In this document: one piece after another, positions 52,529-62,273 of the stretch
Position numbering within the stretch: position 1 is the first letter of the stretch
Layout of the letters: every line of letters begins with the position of its first letter
Notes under the pieces: generated by a model
The model's input: only the letters and a program-made list of their open reading frames with translations
Databases searched by the model: none
What the model was told of the DNA's origin: nothing
Program-made: the position numbers and the translations under genes
Assembly: GCA_027083445.1 (NCBI GenBank)
Contig: JALWOP010000161.1
Coordinates: forward strand, 1-64,000
Length of the DNA stretch: 64,000 nt
Direction: 5' to 3'
DNA from: Planctomycetota bacterium
Lineage (GTDB): Bacteria; Planctomycetota; UBA1135; GCA-002686595

Positions 52529-53914
52529 TCACTGGAATGTGATGCTCACCGCTTCCGAGAAGGCGGAGGGGGCTCCGGTCACGCGGTACCAGTACTGGAA
52601 GTGCCAGGTCTCACCGACCTGGATGTTGCCCGCGTGGAGCGGTAGACCGAAGTTCGGGCCACCGGTCAGGGTGTTCGAGATGTCGGTGCTGAAGCTACCG
52701 CTGCCGTCGGTCATGCCGATGTCCTTGGCGTAGCGCGCGACGAAGTTGCCGCCGGCAACGCACAGATCGCCCTTGGCTCCCGGGGGGTTCACGATCAAAC
52801 CGGTCCCGTTGCCGACCGTCAGGTAGGCCAGTTCGTTCGGGGCTGCCCCGTTCATGGTCAGGATGATCGGGTTGCCCAGGTCGCAGGCATCGGGAGTGAT
52901 CGTAGCCACGTTGTCGAAGCTACCGGTGAAGGGGTTGCAGAAGGGAATCACCGTGCAGGGAGCACAGTTCGGGTCGGGCTCGTAGGCGACCGCCGCAAGG
53001 CTGTGCGCCACGCAGTCGGACCCGAACCCCGACTCGATCACCATCGAGGTATCACCCACGTTGACGTAGGCCTGCACATCGTCGTCAGCGGCGTCGTACA
53101 GGTTGTTGTCGGGCGCAGGACCGGAAAGTCCGGCCCAAGCATCTCCCGCCGCGAAGGTTCCGGCGACGAGGCCGCTGACGTCCACGCCGTTGATCAGGAA
53201 CAGGTCCGACGCGAACTGGCCGTCGTCCGCGTTGACGAAAAAGTGCAGCGGGCCCCCGTTGTAGGGACAGGTGAAGTCGAGTTGCGCCTTGGCGGCTCCC
53301 GTTCCCGAACTCTGGCTCGAGGTGTAGCCGGCGAAGACGTCGACCGTGCGCATCGTGGTGCTCGAGGGATCCTCATAGATCACGATAACCGTCAGCCCCT
53401 CACCGAGCGCGCTCGGATCGCTGCCGACCGTACCGTCGCAAACACCGTCGAATTTGTTCGTCGCGCCCAGGTTCACCAGCGAGGCGACGCCCGAGACCAT
53501 GTAGGTCACCCCGTAGGTGCGCCCCCAGCAGAGATCGGGGGTCCCCCAGCCGAGCTGAGCGCCGGTGACGGGGGTGCCGTTGATCGAGATCGGGTCGGTC
53601 ATCGGGTTGTCGTTGGCCAGGTAGGTCCAGGAGACGATGACATCGACGACGTTCGAACCGGGCGGAGGCGCCGGAACGTTGAGGGTCATGGGGCAGGTGA
53701 CCGGAGGGCTTGCGATCCCCGCCGTGCGCGTGCTGGAGGAGGCCTGGATGAAATCCGCCCCCATGCCACTGAAGGTCCACTCGGCACCGGAGGGGAATCC
53801 GGTCTCGGAGGCGGCGACGCTCGCCCCACCTCCACTGGGGTTGGTGCCGCGCTGGGCGCTCGCGGCAGTCGCGGCCAGGAGGGCGGCCACGGAGAAATAG
53901 AGTGCTCGTCTCAT
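52529..53914 (-). CDS. Secreted paralogue B with Cys-rich middle and FQYWYR C-terminal module
   Basis: 461 residues from the ATG at 53914 (signal ASAQRGT). Organised like paralogue A: beta domain (VSWTYLANDNPMTDPISINGTP, VIVIYEDPSSTTMRTVDVFAGY, CPYNGGPLHFFVNADDGQ), Cys linker (CAPCTVIPFCNPFTGS), and C-terminal module (KGDLCVAGGNF, WHFQYWYR...SEAVSITF). The upstream region holds a decayed fragment of a further copy (54213-54318). Confidence 0.88.
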   Translation of the reverse strand: MRRALYFSVAALLAATAASAQRGTNPSGGGASVAASETGFPSGAEWTFSGMGADFIQASSSTRTAGIASPPVTCPMTLNVPAPPPGSNVVDVIVSWTYLANDNPMTDPISINGTPVTGAQLGWGTPDLCWGRTYGVTYMVSGVASLVNLGATNKFDGVCDGTVGSDPSALGEGLTVIVIYEDPSSTTMRTVDVFAGYTSSQSSGTGAAKAQLDFTCPYNGGPLHFFVNADDGQFASDLFLINGVDVSGLVAGTFAAGDAWAGLSGPAPDNNLYDAADDDVQAYVNVGDTSMVIESGFGSDCVAHSLAAVAYEPDPNCAPCTVIPFCNPFTGSFDNVATITPDACDLGNPIILTMNGAAPNELAYLTVGNGTGLIVNPPGAKGDLCVAGGNFVARYAKDIGMTDGSGSFSTDISNTLTGGPNFGLPLHAGNIQVGETWHFQYWYRVTGAPSAFSEAVSITFQ

Positions 53915-54212
53915 CTCTTGCTCGTTTCTTGCTGGAGAAGGAAATCCGTCGTAGGCAGCCGAATCCATCGTCCGACAACCCCGCGCAGGCCCTCCGCCCC
54001 GCGCTCCTCAGACCTTTCACCGATCTCGAAAAAACCTGGCCACATTCCCTTTTCGAGACAGCCGGGCCTCCCCCCGAGAACAGGGAGTCCCCGGAGGAGT
54101 GATCTGTCCCGATCACCCCCGGATCCTGGTAGGCAGACACGCAGTCCCATGATGGGATCCCCGCTCCTCCACGGGCATCCCAAACAACAAGACACTCCGT
54201 CTGGAACGTGAG
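53915..54212. other. Upstream region of paralogue B, no gene
   Basis: 298 nt. Expected to contain the promoter for the minus-strand gene; an AAGAAACGAGCAAGAG stretch just before the ATG is a possible ribosome site. No clear -35/-10 pair was found. Together with the fragment and 54319-54488 it makes 574 nt without an intact gene. Confidence 0.5.
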
Positions 54213-54318
54213 CCTCACCGAGCACACTCGGATCGCTGCCGTGCGCGTGCAGGAGGAGGCCTGGATGAAATCCGCCCCATGCCGCTGAAGGTCCACTCGG
54301 TCCCGGGGGGGATCCGGC
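54213..54318 (-). pseudogene. Decayed fragment of a third paralogue with internal deletion
   Basis: 54215-54242 matches 53399-53426 of paralogue B with two mismatches (CTCACCGAGC...GGATCGCTGCCG). 54241-54316 then matches 53724-53800 with a few mismatches and one missing base (GCCCCATG versus GCCCCCATG). The two blocks are about 300 nt apart in the intact gene but adjacent here, joined at a shared GCCG. This is a duplicated copy that lost the interval between, and a frameshift confirms it is not coding. Confidence 0.85.
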
Positions 54319-54488
54319 CTTCCGGACCTCTCCGCAGGGCCCTCTCCGGGACAGGGCAGCAAGGGCTCGCCCCGGGCTTGGGACTCTCCCCACACCCCCT
54401 AGGCCAGCGGGCTCAAGCGCGCTCCCCAGTGGGTCGATCCTCCTCCATGCCCCCTCCCTGGGCGCCAGGAAGGCTGCTCCATAGGTCC

Positions 54489-56528
54489 ATGCACACCCCC
54501 CTCGTCCCGATCCTCCTTGGCCTCCTGCCTCCATGCGCCTGGGCCAGCCAGCTCCCCCCCTCCGGCCCCGAGCCAACCGATGTGGGAGTTCCTTCGGATG
54601 GCCTCGACGACGCGCTCGACCTGACCGACCTCTCCCTCGAGGAACTCATGAGCATCGACGTCGAGGTGACCTCGGTCTCCCGCAAGGCCGAGGCGCTCGA
54701 GGAGACCGCCGCCGCCGTCTACGTCATCACAGCCGAGGATATCCGCCGCAGCGGCGCAACCTCGATCCCCGAGGCTCTCCGGCTCGCTCCCGGTCTGCAC
54801 GTCGCGCGGCTCTCCACCGGGGACTACGCCATCTCTGCGCGTGGATTCGCTGGGGAATTCGCCAACAAGATGCTGGTGCTGATCGATGGGCGCTCGGTCT
54901 ACAGCTCGCTCTTCTCGGGAGTCTTCTGGCCCCAGCAGGATCTGGCCCTGCAGGACATCGCGCGTATCGAGGTCATTCGGGGCCCGGGGGGCACGATGTG
55001 GGGTGCCAACGCGGTCAATGGGGTCATCAACATCATCACCAAGCCGGCTCGCGACCTCGACGGCACCACCGTCCGCCTGCTCGCGGGGGATGAACAGAAG
55101 CTCGTGCAGACTCTGCGCGGAGGCGGCCCCCTTGGTGAATCGGGACACCTGCGCGCCTACGCCAAGACCACGGTCCGCGGCGGCCTCGCTCCACCCCCTA
55201 CCGGCATCGAAGGGGATGCCTCTTCGACGCGAGGAGGCTTCCGGACGGATTGGGACCTGGGCGACGGCGCCGAGCTGACGGTTCAGGGCGATGGATACCG
55301 TGAGGATCACACACGCTCGATCGAGGTCTTCGAGCCCAGCGCCCCCTTCCAGAGCCAGCAGGCCTCCCAGCGCCGCTACACGGGAGGCAACCTCCTCGGA
55401 CGCTGGAGCCGAACAGCTGAGAACGGAACGACGACGACTCTGCAGTCCTACTTCGACCACACGGAGATCGACTCCGAGGTCTTCAGCGAGAAGCGGGACA
55501 ACTTCGACCTCGACTTCCAGCGCCGCTTCGCCTGGGGTGATGCGCACGACCTGATCTTCGGCCTCGGTTTCCGGCACACGCAGTCGAAGGCCATGGGCTC
55601 GGACAGCCTCGATTTCAGTCCGGCCAAACGGTCGGATGAACTCTATAGCGCCTTCATCCAGGATGAGCACCAGGTGACCGACAACCTGCGCCTCATCTAT
55701 GGCACCAAGGTAGAGCACAACGCCTTCTCGGGGCTGGAGATCCAGCCCAATGTTCGTTTCTCCCTCTCGAGCGGAGAGCACACGACGCTCTGGGGCTCGA
55801 TCTCCCGCGCCGTTCGCACCCCTTCTCAGATCGAACAGGACATCTCCTTCATCCAGGGCTTCCTGCCCGACACGCCCCCAGGGTTCACGACGCTCCTCGA
55901 ACTGACCGGCAACGACGATTTCGAATCCGAGGTCCTGGTCGCCTATGAGCTGGGCCTGCGTACACGGCCGACCGAGGCCACATCCCTCGACATCGCCCTC
56001 TTTCTGCACTCCTACGACAACCTGTCGACGACAGAGTTCGGGACGGCAACCCCGATCGGGGGAGGCCTGATCGACCAGACCTTGTTCTTCGACAACCTCA
56101 TGGACGGGTTCACCTATGGGGGCGAGGTGGTCGGCCAGGTCAGCCTCTCGGAGAACTGGACCCTACAAGGTAGCTACAGCCTGCTCCTGTTCGACCTCAG
56201 CGTCGACCCCGCGAGCACGGATGTCGATCCCAAGGCCATCGCGGATGAAGCCCCGCGCAATCAGTTTCAGTTGCGCTCCTCCCATGACCTGACTCCAGCG
56301 ACGGAACTCGACTGGGCCCTGTGGTATGTCGACAACCTCGGTCAACAGATCGACAGCTACGTCAGGGGCGATGTGCGCTGGGGATGGAATCCCACTCGAG
56401 AAACGCAGCTCAGTGTCGGAGTTCAGGGGCTCTTCCACGACGGTGAGGAAGAGTTCGCACCCGGCGCCTTCGGCTCCTACTACGGCAGCCAGAGCCTTTT
56501 CTACATCCGCCTCGATCTAGGCTTCTGA
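54489..56528 (+). CDS. TonB-dependent outer-membrane receptor
   Basis: 679 residues from the ATG at 54489, signal ending CAWAS. Plug domain (AAAVYVITAEDIRRSGATSIPEALRLAPGL, ARGFAGEFANKMLVLIDGRSVY, GGTMWGANAVNGVINIITK) followed by a 22-strand-type barrel ending FYIRLDLGF. This plug/barrel type is often found with YfiR and a hybrid kinase, as here. Ligand unknown. Confidence 0.92.
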   Translation: MHTPLVPILLGLLPPCAWASQLPPSGPEPTDVGVPSDGLDDALDLTDLSLEELMSIDVEVTSVSRKAEALEETAAAVYVITAEDIRRSGATSIPEALRLAPGLHVARLSTGDYAISARGFAGEFANKMLVLIDGRSVYSSLFSGVFWPQQDLALQDIARIEVIRGPGGTMWGANAVNGVINIITKPARDLDGTTVRLLAGDEQKLVQTLRGGGPLGESGHLRAYAKTTVRGGLAPPPTGIEGDASSTRGGFRTDWDLGDGAELTVQGDGYREDHTRSIEVFEPSAPFQSQQASQRRYTGGNLLGRWSRTAENGTTTTLQSYFDHTEIDSEVFSEKRDNFDLDFQRRFAWGDAHDLIFGLGFRHTQSKAMGSDSLDFSPAKRSDELYSAFIQDEHQVTDNLRLIYGTKVEHNAFSGLEIQPNVRFSLSSGEHTTLWGSISRAVRTPSQIEQDISFIQGFLPDTPPGFTTLLELTGNDDFESEVLVAYELGLRTRPTEATSLDIALFLHSYDNLSTTEFGTATPIGGGLIDQTLFFDNLMDGFTYGGEVVGQVSLSENWTLQGSYSLLLFDLSVDPASTDVDPKAIADEAPRNQFQLRSSHDLTPATELDWALWYVDNLGQQIDSYVRGDVRWGWNPTRETQLSVGVQGLFHDGEEEFAPGAFGSYYGSQSLFYIRLDLGF

Positions 56529-56538
56529 TCCCGCAGCC

Positions 56539-57159
56539 GTGTCCCTAAAGGCCCAGAGCTTCTTCCCGCGCACCGTGAGTCCCGCCCTCTTGGCTGGACT
56601 GGTCGCTTTGGGCCCTACGGCTTCTCCAGCGGCGGGCACCATGCACGGAGCCCCGCATGAGTTCACGCTCGCCGACGATCCACCCCGCGCGAAGGAATAC
56701 ACCCTCAAGGCTGCCTTCCTTTTCAACTTTCTCAAGTACACGACCTGGCCCAAGGGGACCTTCGAGCGGCCCGACGATCCCATCCTCCTGGCGATCGTGG
56801 GGCGCGACCCATTCGGGTCGCTGCTCGAGCACGTCCTCTCCAAGAAGAAGGTCGGGGCCCACCCCATCCGCATCCTGCGCTTCAAGTCCGTTGAAGAAGT
56901 CAAGCAGGCCCACGCCATCTTCCTGGGAGAACTGAGTGCCAAGGAGCGAGCCTCGCTCTATGCGCGGCTCGCCGGCAAACCGGTCCTGATCATCGGTGAT
57001 GAACGTGGCCTGGCGAGCAAGGATGGGGCGGTAGCCAGTTTCTTCCTGAAGGATGGGAAGGTGCGTTTCGAAGTGAGCACGGAAGCAATCCGTCGTGCCG
57101 GACTCGCCATCAGCTCACAACTACTCAAGCTTGCTGACATCGTGGAGAAGCGTCGATGA
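56539..57159 (+). CDS. YfiR family periplasmic protein (DUF4154)
   Basis: 206 residues from a GTG start. N-terminal signal, then the DUF4154 core: [59 protein letters not shown] and the C-terminal [24 protein letters not shown]. YfiR proteins are periplasmic repressors that sense redox or envelope state and inhibit a neighbouring membrane signalling enzyme. It overlaps the kinase start by 4 nt (ATGA). Confidence 0.92.
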   Translation: MSLKAQSFFPRTVSPALLAGLVALGPTASPAAGTMHGAPHEFTLADDPPRAKEYTLKAAFLFNFLKYTTWPKGTFERPDDPILLAIVGRDPFGSLLEHVLSKKKVGAHPIRILRFKSVEEVKQAHAIFLGELSAKERASLYARLAGKPVLIIGDERGLASKDGAVASFFLKDGKVRFEVSTEAIRRAGLAISSQLLKLADIVEKRR

Positions 57160-59549
57160 GCAAGGCCCCCAAACGCAACCGGAGTTCCATCCGCAACAAG
57201 GTGACGGGAATCATCCTGGTTGCCTGCACTGCATGCATCCTCTTGGCATCCGGCATTCAGGCCATCGGCTATGCACGTCAAGCCCGAAACGATATAGAAG
57301 CGGACCTGTCTCTCTCGGCACGCTCCACGGCCCAGAGCTGTGTTGCGGCACTCGAGTTCCAAGACCAGTCCTTTGCCCAGGACGCATTGGGCCTCTACCG
57401 TTTCGACCCGAGCATCATGAGCGCGGCCATCTACGATGCCCAAGGGTCTCGTTTTGCCGTATTCGATCGTCTCGACCCCAAGAACCCCCGCGTACCGGCT
57501 CGCCTCCTTGGGGATGACGTTCTCGACAGTGACGCCTGCGTCTATGTTCGCGAACCGGTGGTTTCGCACGGAGAGACGCTAGGCACGGTCCTGGTGCATG
57601 CCGATCTCAGTAGAGTCAACGCCAGCATTCGCCAGGCGTTCGAAGCCGCCGGCGTCGCCATCATCCTGGGGCTCCTCACCGCGTTCACGCTCTCGTCTCG
57701 CTTGGGCCGCCGCATCACCGCCCCCATCCTGGAGCTATCGCAGGTTGCTCGGCGCATCCGCGATGAGGGAGACTTCAACACGCGAGCGATCAAGCGCCAA
57801 GAGGACGAAGTGGGAGACTTGATCGATGCGTTCAATGCCATGTTGGCGGCTATCTCCAGTCGAGATCAAGCCCTGCAGGAACACCAAGAGAACCTCGAAC
57901 AGGAAGTGGCCGAACGAACGCGGGAGTTGGTCGCCGCCAAGGAGGTCGCTGAGAGGGCAGCCGAGGTCAAGTCCCAGTTCATGGCCAACATGAGCCATGA
58001 GATTCGGACGCCGATGAACGGTGTGCTGGGCATGACGGACCTCCTTGCCGAGACGGAACTCAACGAAGAGCAGGACCTGATGGTGCAGACGATCTCGACC
58101 TGCGGCCAACAGCTCCTCGCCATCATCAACGACATCCTGGATTTCTCCAAGATCGAGGCGGGCAAGTTGCAGCTCGAGGAGATCGATTTCGATTTGCGGC
58201 TGCTGGTCGAAGAGCTGGGAGATCTCCTGGCGCCGTTGGCTCAGGATGCCGGGCTCGAGCTCATCTGCATGGTGCACTCGACCATCCCGCCGCTCTTGCG
58301 CGGCGATCCGTCACGGGTCAAACAGATCCTCCTCAACCTGATGAACAACGCCATCAAGTTCACCGAGGAAGGGGAGGTCATGGTTGAAATCACCGTCCAG
58401 GAGGAGACTCCCGACGAGCTGACGCTCTCCTTTGCCGTGAGGGATACCGGAATCGGGATTCCGGCCGATCGCATGGACCGCCTCTTCCAATCCTTCTCCC
58501 AGGTCGATGCTTCGGACACTCGCCGCTACGGGGGTACGGGTCTCGGATTGGCCATTTCCGGGCAACTCGCGCGCATCATGGGCGGGGAGATCCTGGTCGA
58601 GAGCGTCGTCGGTGAAGGTTCGGTCTTTACGGTGAATCTCACCTTCAGGAAGCAATCCGGTTGTCAGCTCATGCTGCACTCACTCCCGAGGGACCTGCGC
58701 GGACTGCGGGTAGCTGTCGTCGACGACAACGCCACCAACCTACGCATCCTCGCGGCTCAGCTCGCGGCCTGGGAGTGCGAGGTCGAGACCTTCACCTCCC
58801 CCTTGGAGATCCCCGGAGCCCTACGCGCAGCCTCCGCCCCCGGGGAGACCCCCTACCAGCTTCTAATCAGCGACTACCAAATGCCGGGAATGTCCGGCTT
58901 GGACCTGGTCAAGGAGTTGCGAGGTGACCCCGCCTTCGAGGAGCTGCCGATTCTGCTGCTGACATCGATCTCATTCCTGGGAAGGAGTGAAGAGCTCCAG
59001 GCCGCCGGGGTGAGCGGCTTCCTGACCAAGCCCGTTCGACAGACCCGACTCTACGACTGCTTGGTGACCCTCCTCAGCAAGCAACGATCCTCCGAGGATC
59101 AGCGCCGGACTTCGATTACGACCGCTCACAACCTGGCCTCGACAGCGGTTCGTGCGAGAACACGCATCCTGCTCGTCGAGGACAACGTCGTGAACCAGCG
59201 CGTCGCCGCGGCCATGCTTGCCCGGGGTGGACTGCGGTGTGAGATCGCATCCAGCGGAATCGAGGCCCTGGAGGCCCTCTCCAAGCAGACCTTCGACCTG
59301 ATCCTGATGGACTGCCAAATGCCCGAGATGGACGGCTACGAGGCGACCCGGAGAATCCGCCAGCAAGAACTCAAGTCTGGCGCCCATGTGCCGATCATAG
59401 CCATGACGGCGAATGCCATGGAAGGCGATCGTGAACGCTGCCTCGAGGCGGGCATGGACGACTACCTGACCAAGCCGGTCAACCCAGACAACCTGCTGAC
59501 CCTCCTGGGCCACTGGATCCAATCCACGAGCGAGGGAATGTCCCACTGA
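57156..59549 (+). CDS. Hybrid sensor histidine kinase with two receiver domains
   Basis: 797 residues. TM1 at about 15-38, a periplasmic sensor (CHASE8-like) at about 40-165, TM2 at about 168-186, HAMP at about 187-240, and a coiled coil with [17 protein letters not shown]. HisKA has the phospho-accepting His281 ([15 protein letters not shown]). The HATPase domain is complete ([37 protein letters not shown]). Receiver 1 has phospho-Asp573 ([13 protein letters not shown]) and receiver 2 phospho-Asp719 ([17 protein letters not shown]). There is no Hpt or output domain, so a separate Hpt/response regulator must exist elsewhere. It likely senses through the YfiR partner. Confidence 0.94.
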   Translation: MSKAPKRNRSSIRNKVTGIILVACTACILLASGIQAIGYARQARNDIEADLSLSARSTAQSCVAALEFQDQSFAQDALGLYRFDPSIMSAAIYDAQGSRFAVFDRLDPKNPRVPARLLGDDVLDSDACVYVREPVVSHGETLGTVLVHADLSRVNASIRQAFEAAGVAIILGLLTAFTLSSRLGRRITAPILELSQVARRIRDEGDFNTRAIKRQEDEVGDLIDAFNAMLAAISSRDQALQEHQENLEQEVAERTRELVAAKEVAERAAEVKSQFMANMSHEIRTPMNGVLGMTDLLAETELNEEQDLMVQTISTCGQQLLAIINDILDFSKIEAGKLQLEEIDFDLRLLVEELGDLLAPLAQDAGLELICMVHSTIPPLLRGDPSRVKQILLNLMNNAIKFTEEGEVMVEITVQEETPDELTLSFAVRDTGIGIPADRMDRLFQSFSQVDASDTRRYGGTGLGLAISGQLARIMGGEILVESVVGEGSVFTVNLTFRKQSGCQLMLHSLPRDLRGLRVAVVDDNATNLRILAAQLAAWECEVETFTSPLEIPGALRAASAPGETPYQLLISDYQMPGMSGLDLVKELRGDPAFEELPILLLTSISFLGRSEELQAAGVSGFLTKPVRQTRLYDCLVTLLSKQRSSEDQRRTSITTAHNLASTAVRARTRILLVEDNVVNQRVAAAMLARGGLRCEIASSGIEALEALSKQTFDLILMDCQMPEMDGYEATRRIRQQELKSGAHVPIIAMTANAMEGDRERCLEAGMDDYLTKPVNPDNLLTLLGHWIQSTSEGMSH

Positions 59550-59657
59550 GTCCGACCCAGCGGACGGCGTCGCTCCCCCACGACCCCCTACCTGCCTGCG
59601 ACGCTCGTCCAATTCGACATTCCCTGCACGGCGCGTCCCCCTTGGCCGCGTCGCAAC

Positions 59658-59694
59658 AACCCCCGGTGAGCTTCCCCCTAGCTCACCGGGGGTT
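59658..59694 (+). terminator. Strong intrinsic terminator after the hybrid kinase
   Basis: A 14-bp perfect stem (AACCCCCGGTGAGC / GCTCACCGGGGGTT) with a 9-nt loop is followed on the plus strand by CCTTTTTCTC. It lies 108 nt past the kinase stop and closes the TonB receptor - YfiR - kinase operon. Confidence 0.9.
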
Positions 59695-59760
59695 CCTTTT
59701 TCTCGACGGAAGTCCGCGAGGGCGATCCAGGCTCGGGGCCGTCCCGGTATCGTGCCGCCC

Positions 59761-60990
59761 ATGACGGCGATCCCGCGCAGAATCTGGGGCAGCACCGGTC
59801 TGCTCGTCCTCGGACGCATCTGGGGATCCGCCTGCACCCTCGCCATCCTGGCCCTCCTGGCCCGGCACTTGACCCAGGCGGGCTTTGGACGCTTCACCTT
59901 CTACTTGGCGGTCTTTCTGGTCCTCGACTCGGCTGTCGACCTGGGGACGGGACAGGCTGCGATCCAGGTCAGCGCCGCCCATCCGAGCAAGGTCAACGGA
60001 GCGATCGCCGCGGCACGGCGCATTCGCGCCACGACGGGCCTTCTCGGTATCGTTCTCGTCGGCGGCGGTGCCGTGCTCCTCGGCGAAGAGGGAGCCCGCT
60101 GGGTCTTGCTGGCGAGCTTCTACCCCCTGACCCACGTCCTCGAGCTCTCGACGCTCGTCTTCAAGAACGAGATCGCCTGGTCGCGTCCGGTCGCCATCCG
60201 TGCGGTGGCCTCGGGGATCTCCCTCTCGCTGGTGCTTCTGCTCTGGTATTGGGGTTCGAAGGAACCGGGTCACTACCTGTGCGCCGTGGCGGGAGGCAGC
60301 ACCTTCGGCAATATCGGCCTGCACCTGGTCGGCCGGCGCTACCTGCCCCCGCGGGGCGGCACGCCGGTCCCGGTCCGTTCTCTCCTGCGCCTGGCCCTCC
60401 CCATGGGGATCGCGAGTGTTTGCCAGCAGGCCTACTTCTGGGTGGACAACCTCTTCATCCGCGCGCATCTGGGGGAGGCCTGGCTCGGGCGCTACAACCT
60501 GGCGGTGCGCATCATGTCCTTCGGGATCATGGCCGGGGTCTACGCCTCCCTGGCAGCCCTGCCCTGGCTCACGCGTGAGTTCCACGCCGGTCGCCTCCGG
60601 AGCGCGGTCACGCGCCTGGCTGCCCCGACCTTCCTCTTGGCCTCGATCGGAACGGCGATCCTCTGGCCCTTCGCCGGGGATCTGCTGCAACTCTTGGGTG
60701 GAGACGAGCATTTCCGGCTGGCCACGCCGGCCCTGCACTGGCTGCTGCTCGCCACGGCGGCGGTCTACCTGGGGGCACCGCTTCTGACCGCGATCGTGGC
60801 CTCGGCCCGCTCCCGGACGGTGCTCGCCATATCGGTGGTGGCCCTGCTCCTCAACCTGGCCGGAAACGCCTGGCTCGTTCCCACCCGGGGCATCGAGGGG
60901 GCCGCCCTCGCCACCCTGGCCACCGAGGTCTGGGTCGCCCTCGGAGCGGGACTGACCCTGATCCTGGGGAAGGCCGGACCCAGGACCTAG
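59761..60990 (+). CDS. Oligosaccharide flippase / polysaccharide export protein (Wzx-like)
   Basis: 409 residues, about 11-12 hydrophobic helices. MATE/MOP-type pattern with the start GLLVLGRIWGSACTLAILALLARHL and QAGFGRFTFYLAVFLVLDSAVDLGTGQAAIQ, typical of lipid-linked sugar flippases. The ATG at 59761 is chosen over a GTG at 59752. The adjacent glycosyltransferase supports a role in surface polysaccharide. Confidence 0.85.
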   Translation: MTAIPRRIWGSTGLLVLGRIWGSACTLAILALLARHLTQAGFGRFTFYLAVFLVLDSAVDLGTGQAAIQVSAAHPSKVNGAIAAARRIRATTGLLGIVLVGGGAVLLGEEGARWVLLASFYPLTHVLELSTLVFKNEIAWSRPVAIRAVASGISLSLVLLLWYWGSKEPGHYLCAVAGGSTFGNIGLHLVGRRYLPPRGGTPVPVRSLLRLALPMGIASVCQQAYFWVDNLFIRAHLGEAWLGRYNLAVRIMSFGIMAGVYASLAALPWLTREFHAGRLRSAVTRLAAPTFLLASIGTAILWPFAGDLLQLLGGDEHFRLATPALHWLLLATAAVYLGAPLLTAIVASARSRTVLAISVVALLLNLAGNAWLVPTRGIEGAALATLATEVWVALGAGLTLILGKAGPRT

Positions 60991-61033
60991 GGAGCTGGAC
61001 GGAGCGCCCCACCGGCACCATGCTCTGCCTCCC

Positions 61034-62194
61034 ATGCGCATCGGCATCGACTACCGCCCCGCCCTCGTCAATCGCGAGGGGATCGGTCGTTACACCCGCG
61101 AGCTGGTACGCGGCCTGATCGAGCTGGGACTCGACGGTGAGCTCGGCCTCTTCGGCTACACCCTGAGGGGCCGGCGCTACTCCCTGGCGGAGCTGGGGCT
61201 GGTCGATTCCCGCGCGGAGTTGGCGCGCATGCGCCTCCCCTCGCGTTGGCTCTCGGGGCTCCTCGCTCGCCGAGGCCGAGGGGCCGACGATCTGGTCGGT
61301 GGCTGCCACGTCTACCACCACACCCAGCCGAACCTCCTACCGGTGCGCTCGGCGGCCGAGGTGGTGACGATCTTCGACTGCATTCCGGCCCTGGACGCGG
61401 ACAACCCCGAGGGACCGGGCTACCTCGAACCCGAGAGTGCCGCGCGCATGACTGCGACCCTGCGCGCCATGGCCCAGCGCGCCCGGCGCATCCTCGTTCC
61501 CTGTCGCTACGTCGGAGCGGAGGTGGTGCTCTCCCTGGGGGTCCCCCCTTCGAAGGTGAGCGTGACGCGGCTGGGCTGCGATCACGTCCTGGCCCACCTG
61601 CCGCCGGGGGGCTTTCCCGCCCCGCCCACCCCCTATCTCGTGACGGTCAGCCGGGTCGATCCACGCAAGAACCACCTGCGCATCCTGGCCGCTTTCGAAC
61701 GGCTGGTAGCCGACGGCTATCCCCACCATTGGATCGTGGCCGGGCCGGCGGGTTTCGGCAGTGAGACCTTCACGCGCGCCCTGGAGCGCTCTCCCGCCCG
61801 CCATCGGGTCCACTGGGAGAGGAACGTCCGCGACGCCCGGGTCGTCCAGCTCCTCGCCCAAGCCGAACTCCTGCTTTGGCCCAGCCTGAACGAGGGTTTT
61901 GGGCTTCCGCCCCTGGAGGCGATGGCCTGCGGTACGCCGGTCATCACCTCGATCGTCACCTCGATGCCTGAAGTCTGCGGTGATGCCGCGACGCTGGTGG
62001 AGCCGACCGATGTCGACCAGATCTTCGAGGCCGCGCGTCGCCTGCTCGACGACGCCGAGCTTCGTCGCGATCAGATCTCCCGCGGTCGTCGGCGGGCCCG
62101 CGAGTTCACCTGGCGGGCCTGCGCACGGGAGACGCGCATCGCCTATCAGGCGGCGCTGAGCGGGGAGGAAGAGGAAGCGGCGCGCCTCTTCTAG
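61034..62194 (+). CDS. GT4-family glycosyltransferase
   Basis: 386 residues. GT-B fold: N-terminal MRIGIDYRPALVNREGIGRYTREL (acceptor side), linker, and the C-terminal nucleotide-sugar site with TVSRVDPRKNHLRILAAF, LWPSLNEGFGLPPLEAMACGTPVITSIVTSMPEV (the E-x7-E motif) and DAATLVEPTD. It transfers a sugar onto a surface glycan precursor; donor unknown. It follows the flippase by 43 nt. Confidence 0.92.
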   Translation: MRIGIDYRPALVNREGIGRYTRELVRGLIELGLDGELGLFGYTLRGRRYSLAELGLVDSRAELARMRLPSRWLSGLLARRGRGADDLVGGCHVYHHTQPNLLPVRSAAEVVTIFDCIPALDADNPEGPGYLEPESAARMTATLRAMAQRARRILVPCRYVGAEVVLSLGVPPSKVSVTRLGCDHVLAHLPPGGFPAPPTPYLVTVSRVDPRKNHLRILAAFERLVADGYPHHWIVAGPAGFGSETFTRALERSPARHRVHWERNVRDARVVQLLAQAELLLWPSLNEGFGLPPLEAMACGTPVITSIVTSMPEVCGDAATLVEPTDVDQIFEAARRLLDDAELRRDQISRGRRRAREFTWRACARETRIAYQAALSGEEEEAARLF

Positions 62195-62273
62195 GAGCAG
62201 CGCGCCGTGGGAAGGGCGCCCCAACCCCTCCGGCATCGATCTCATCCAAGGCGCCGGCTGCGGGAGATCTCTC

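Noticed and set aside
59683-61047. 454-residue minus-strand frame over the flippase
   Set aside because: Low-complexity Gly/Arg/Glu-rich composition and overlap with a clear membrane transporter on the plus strand.
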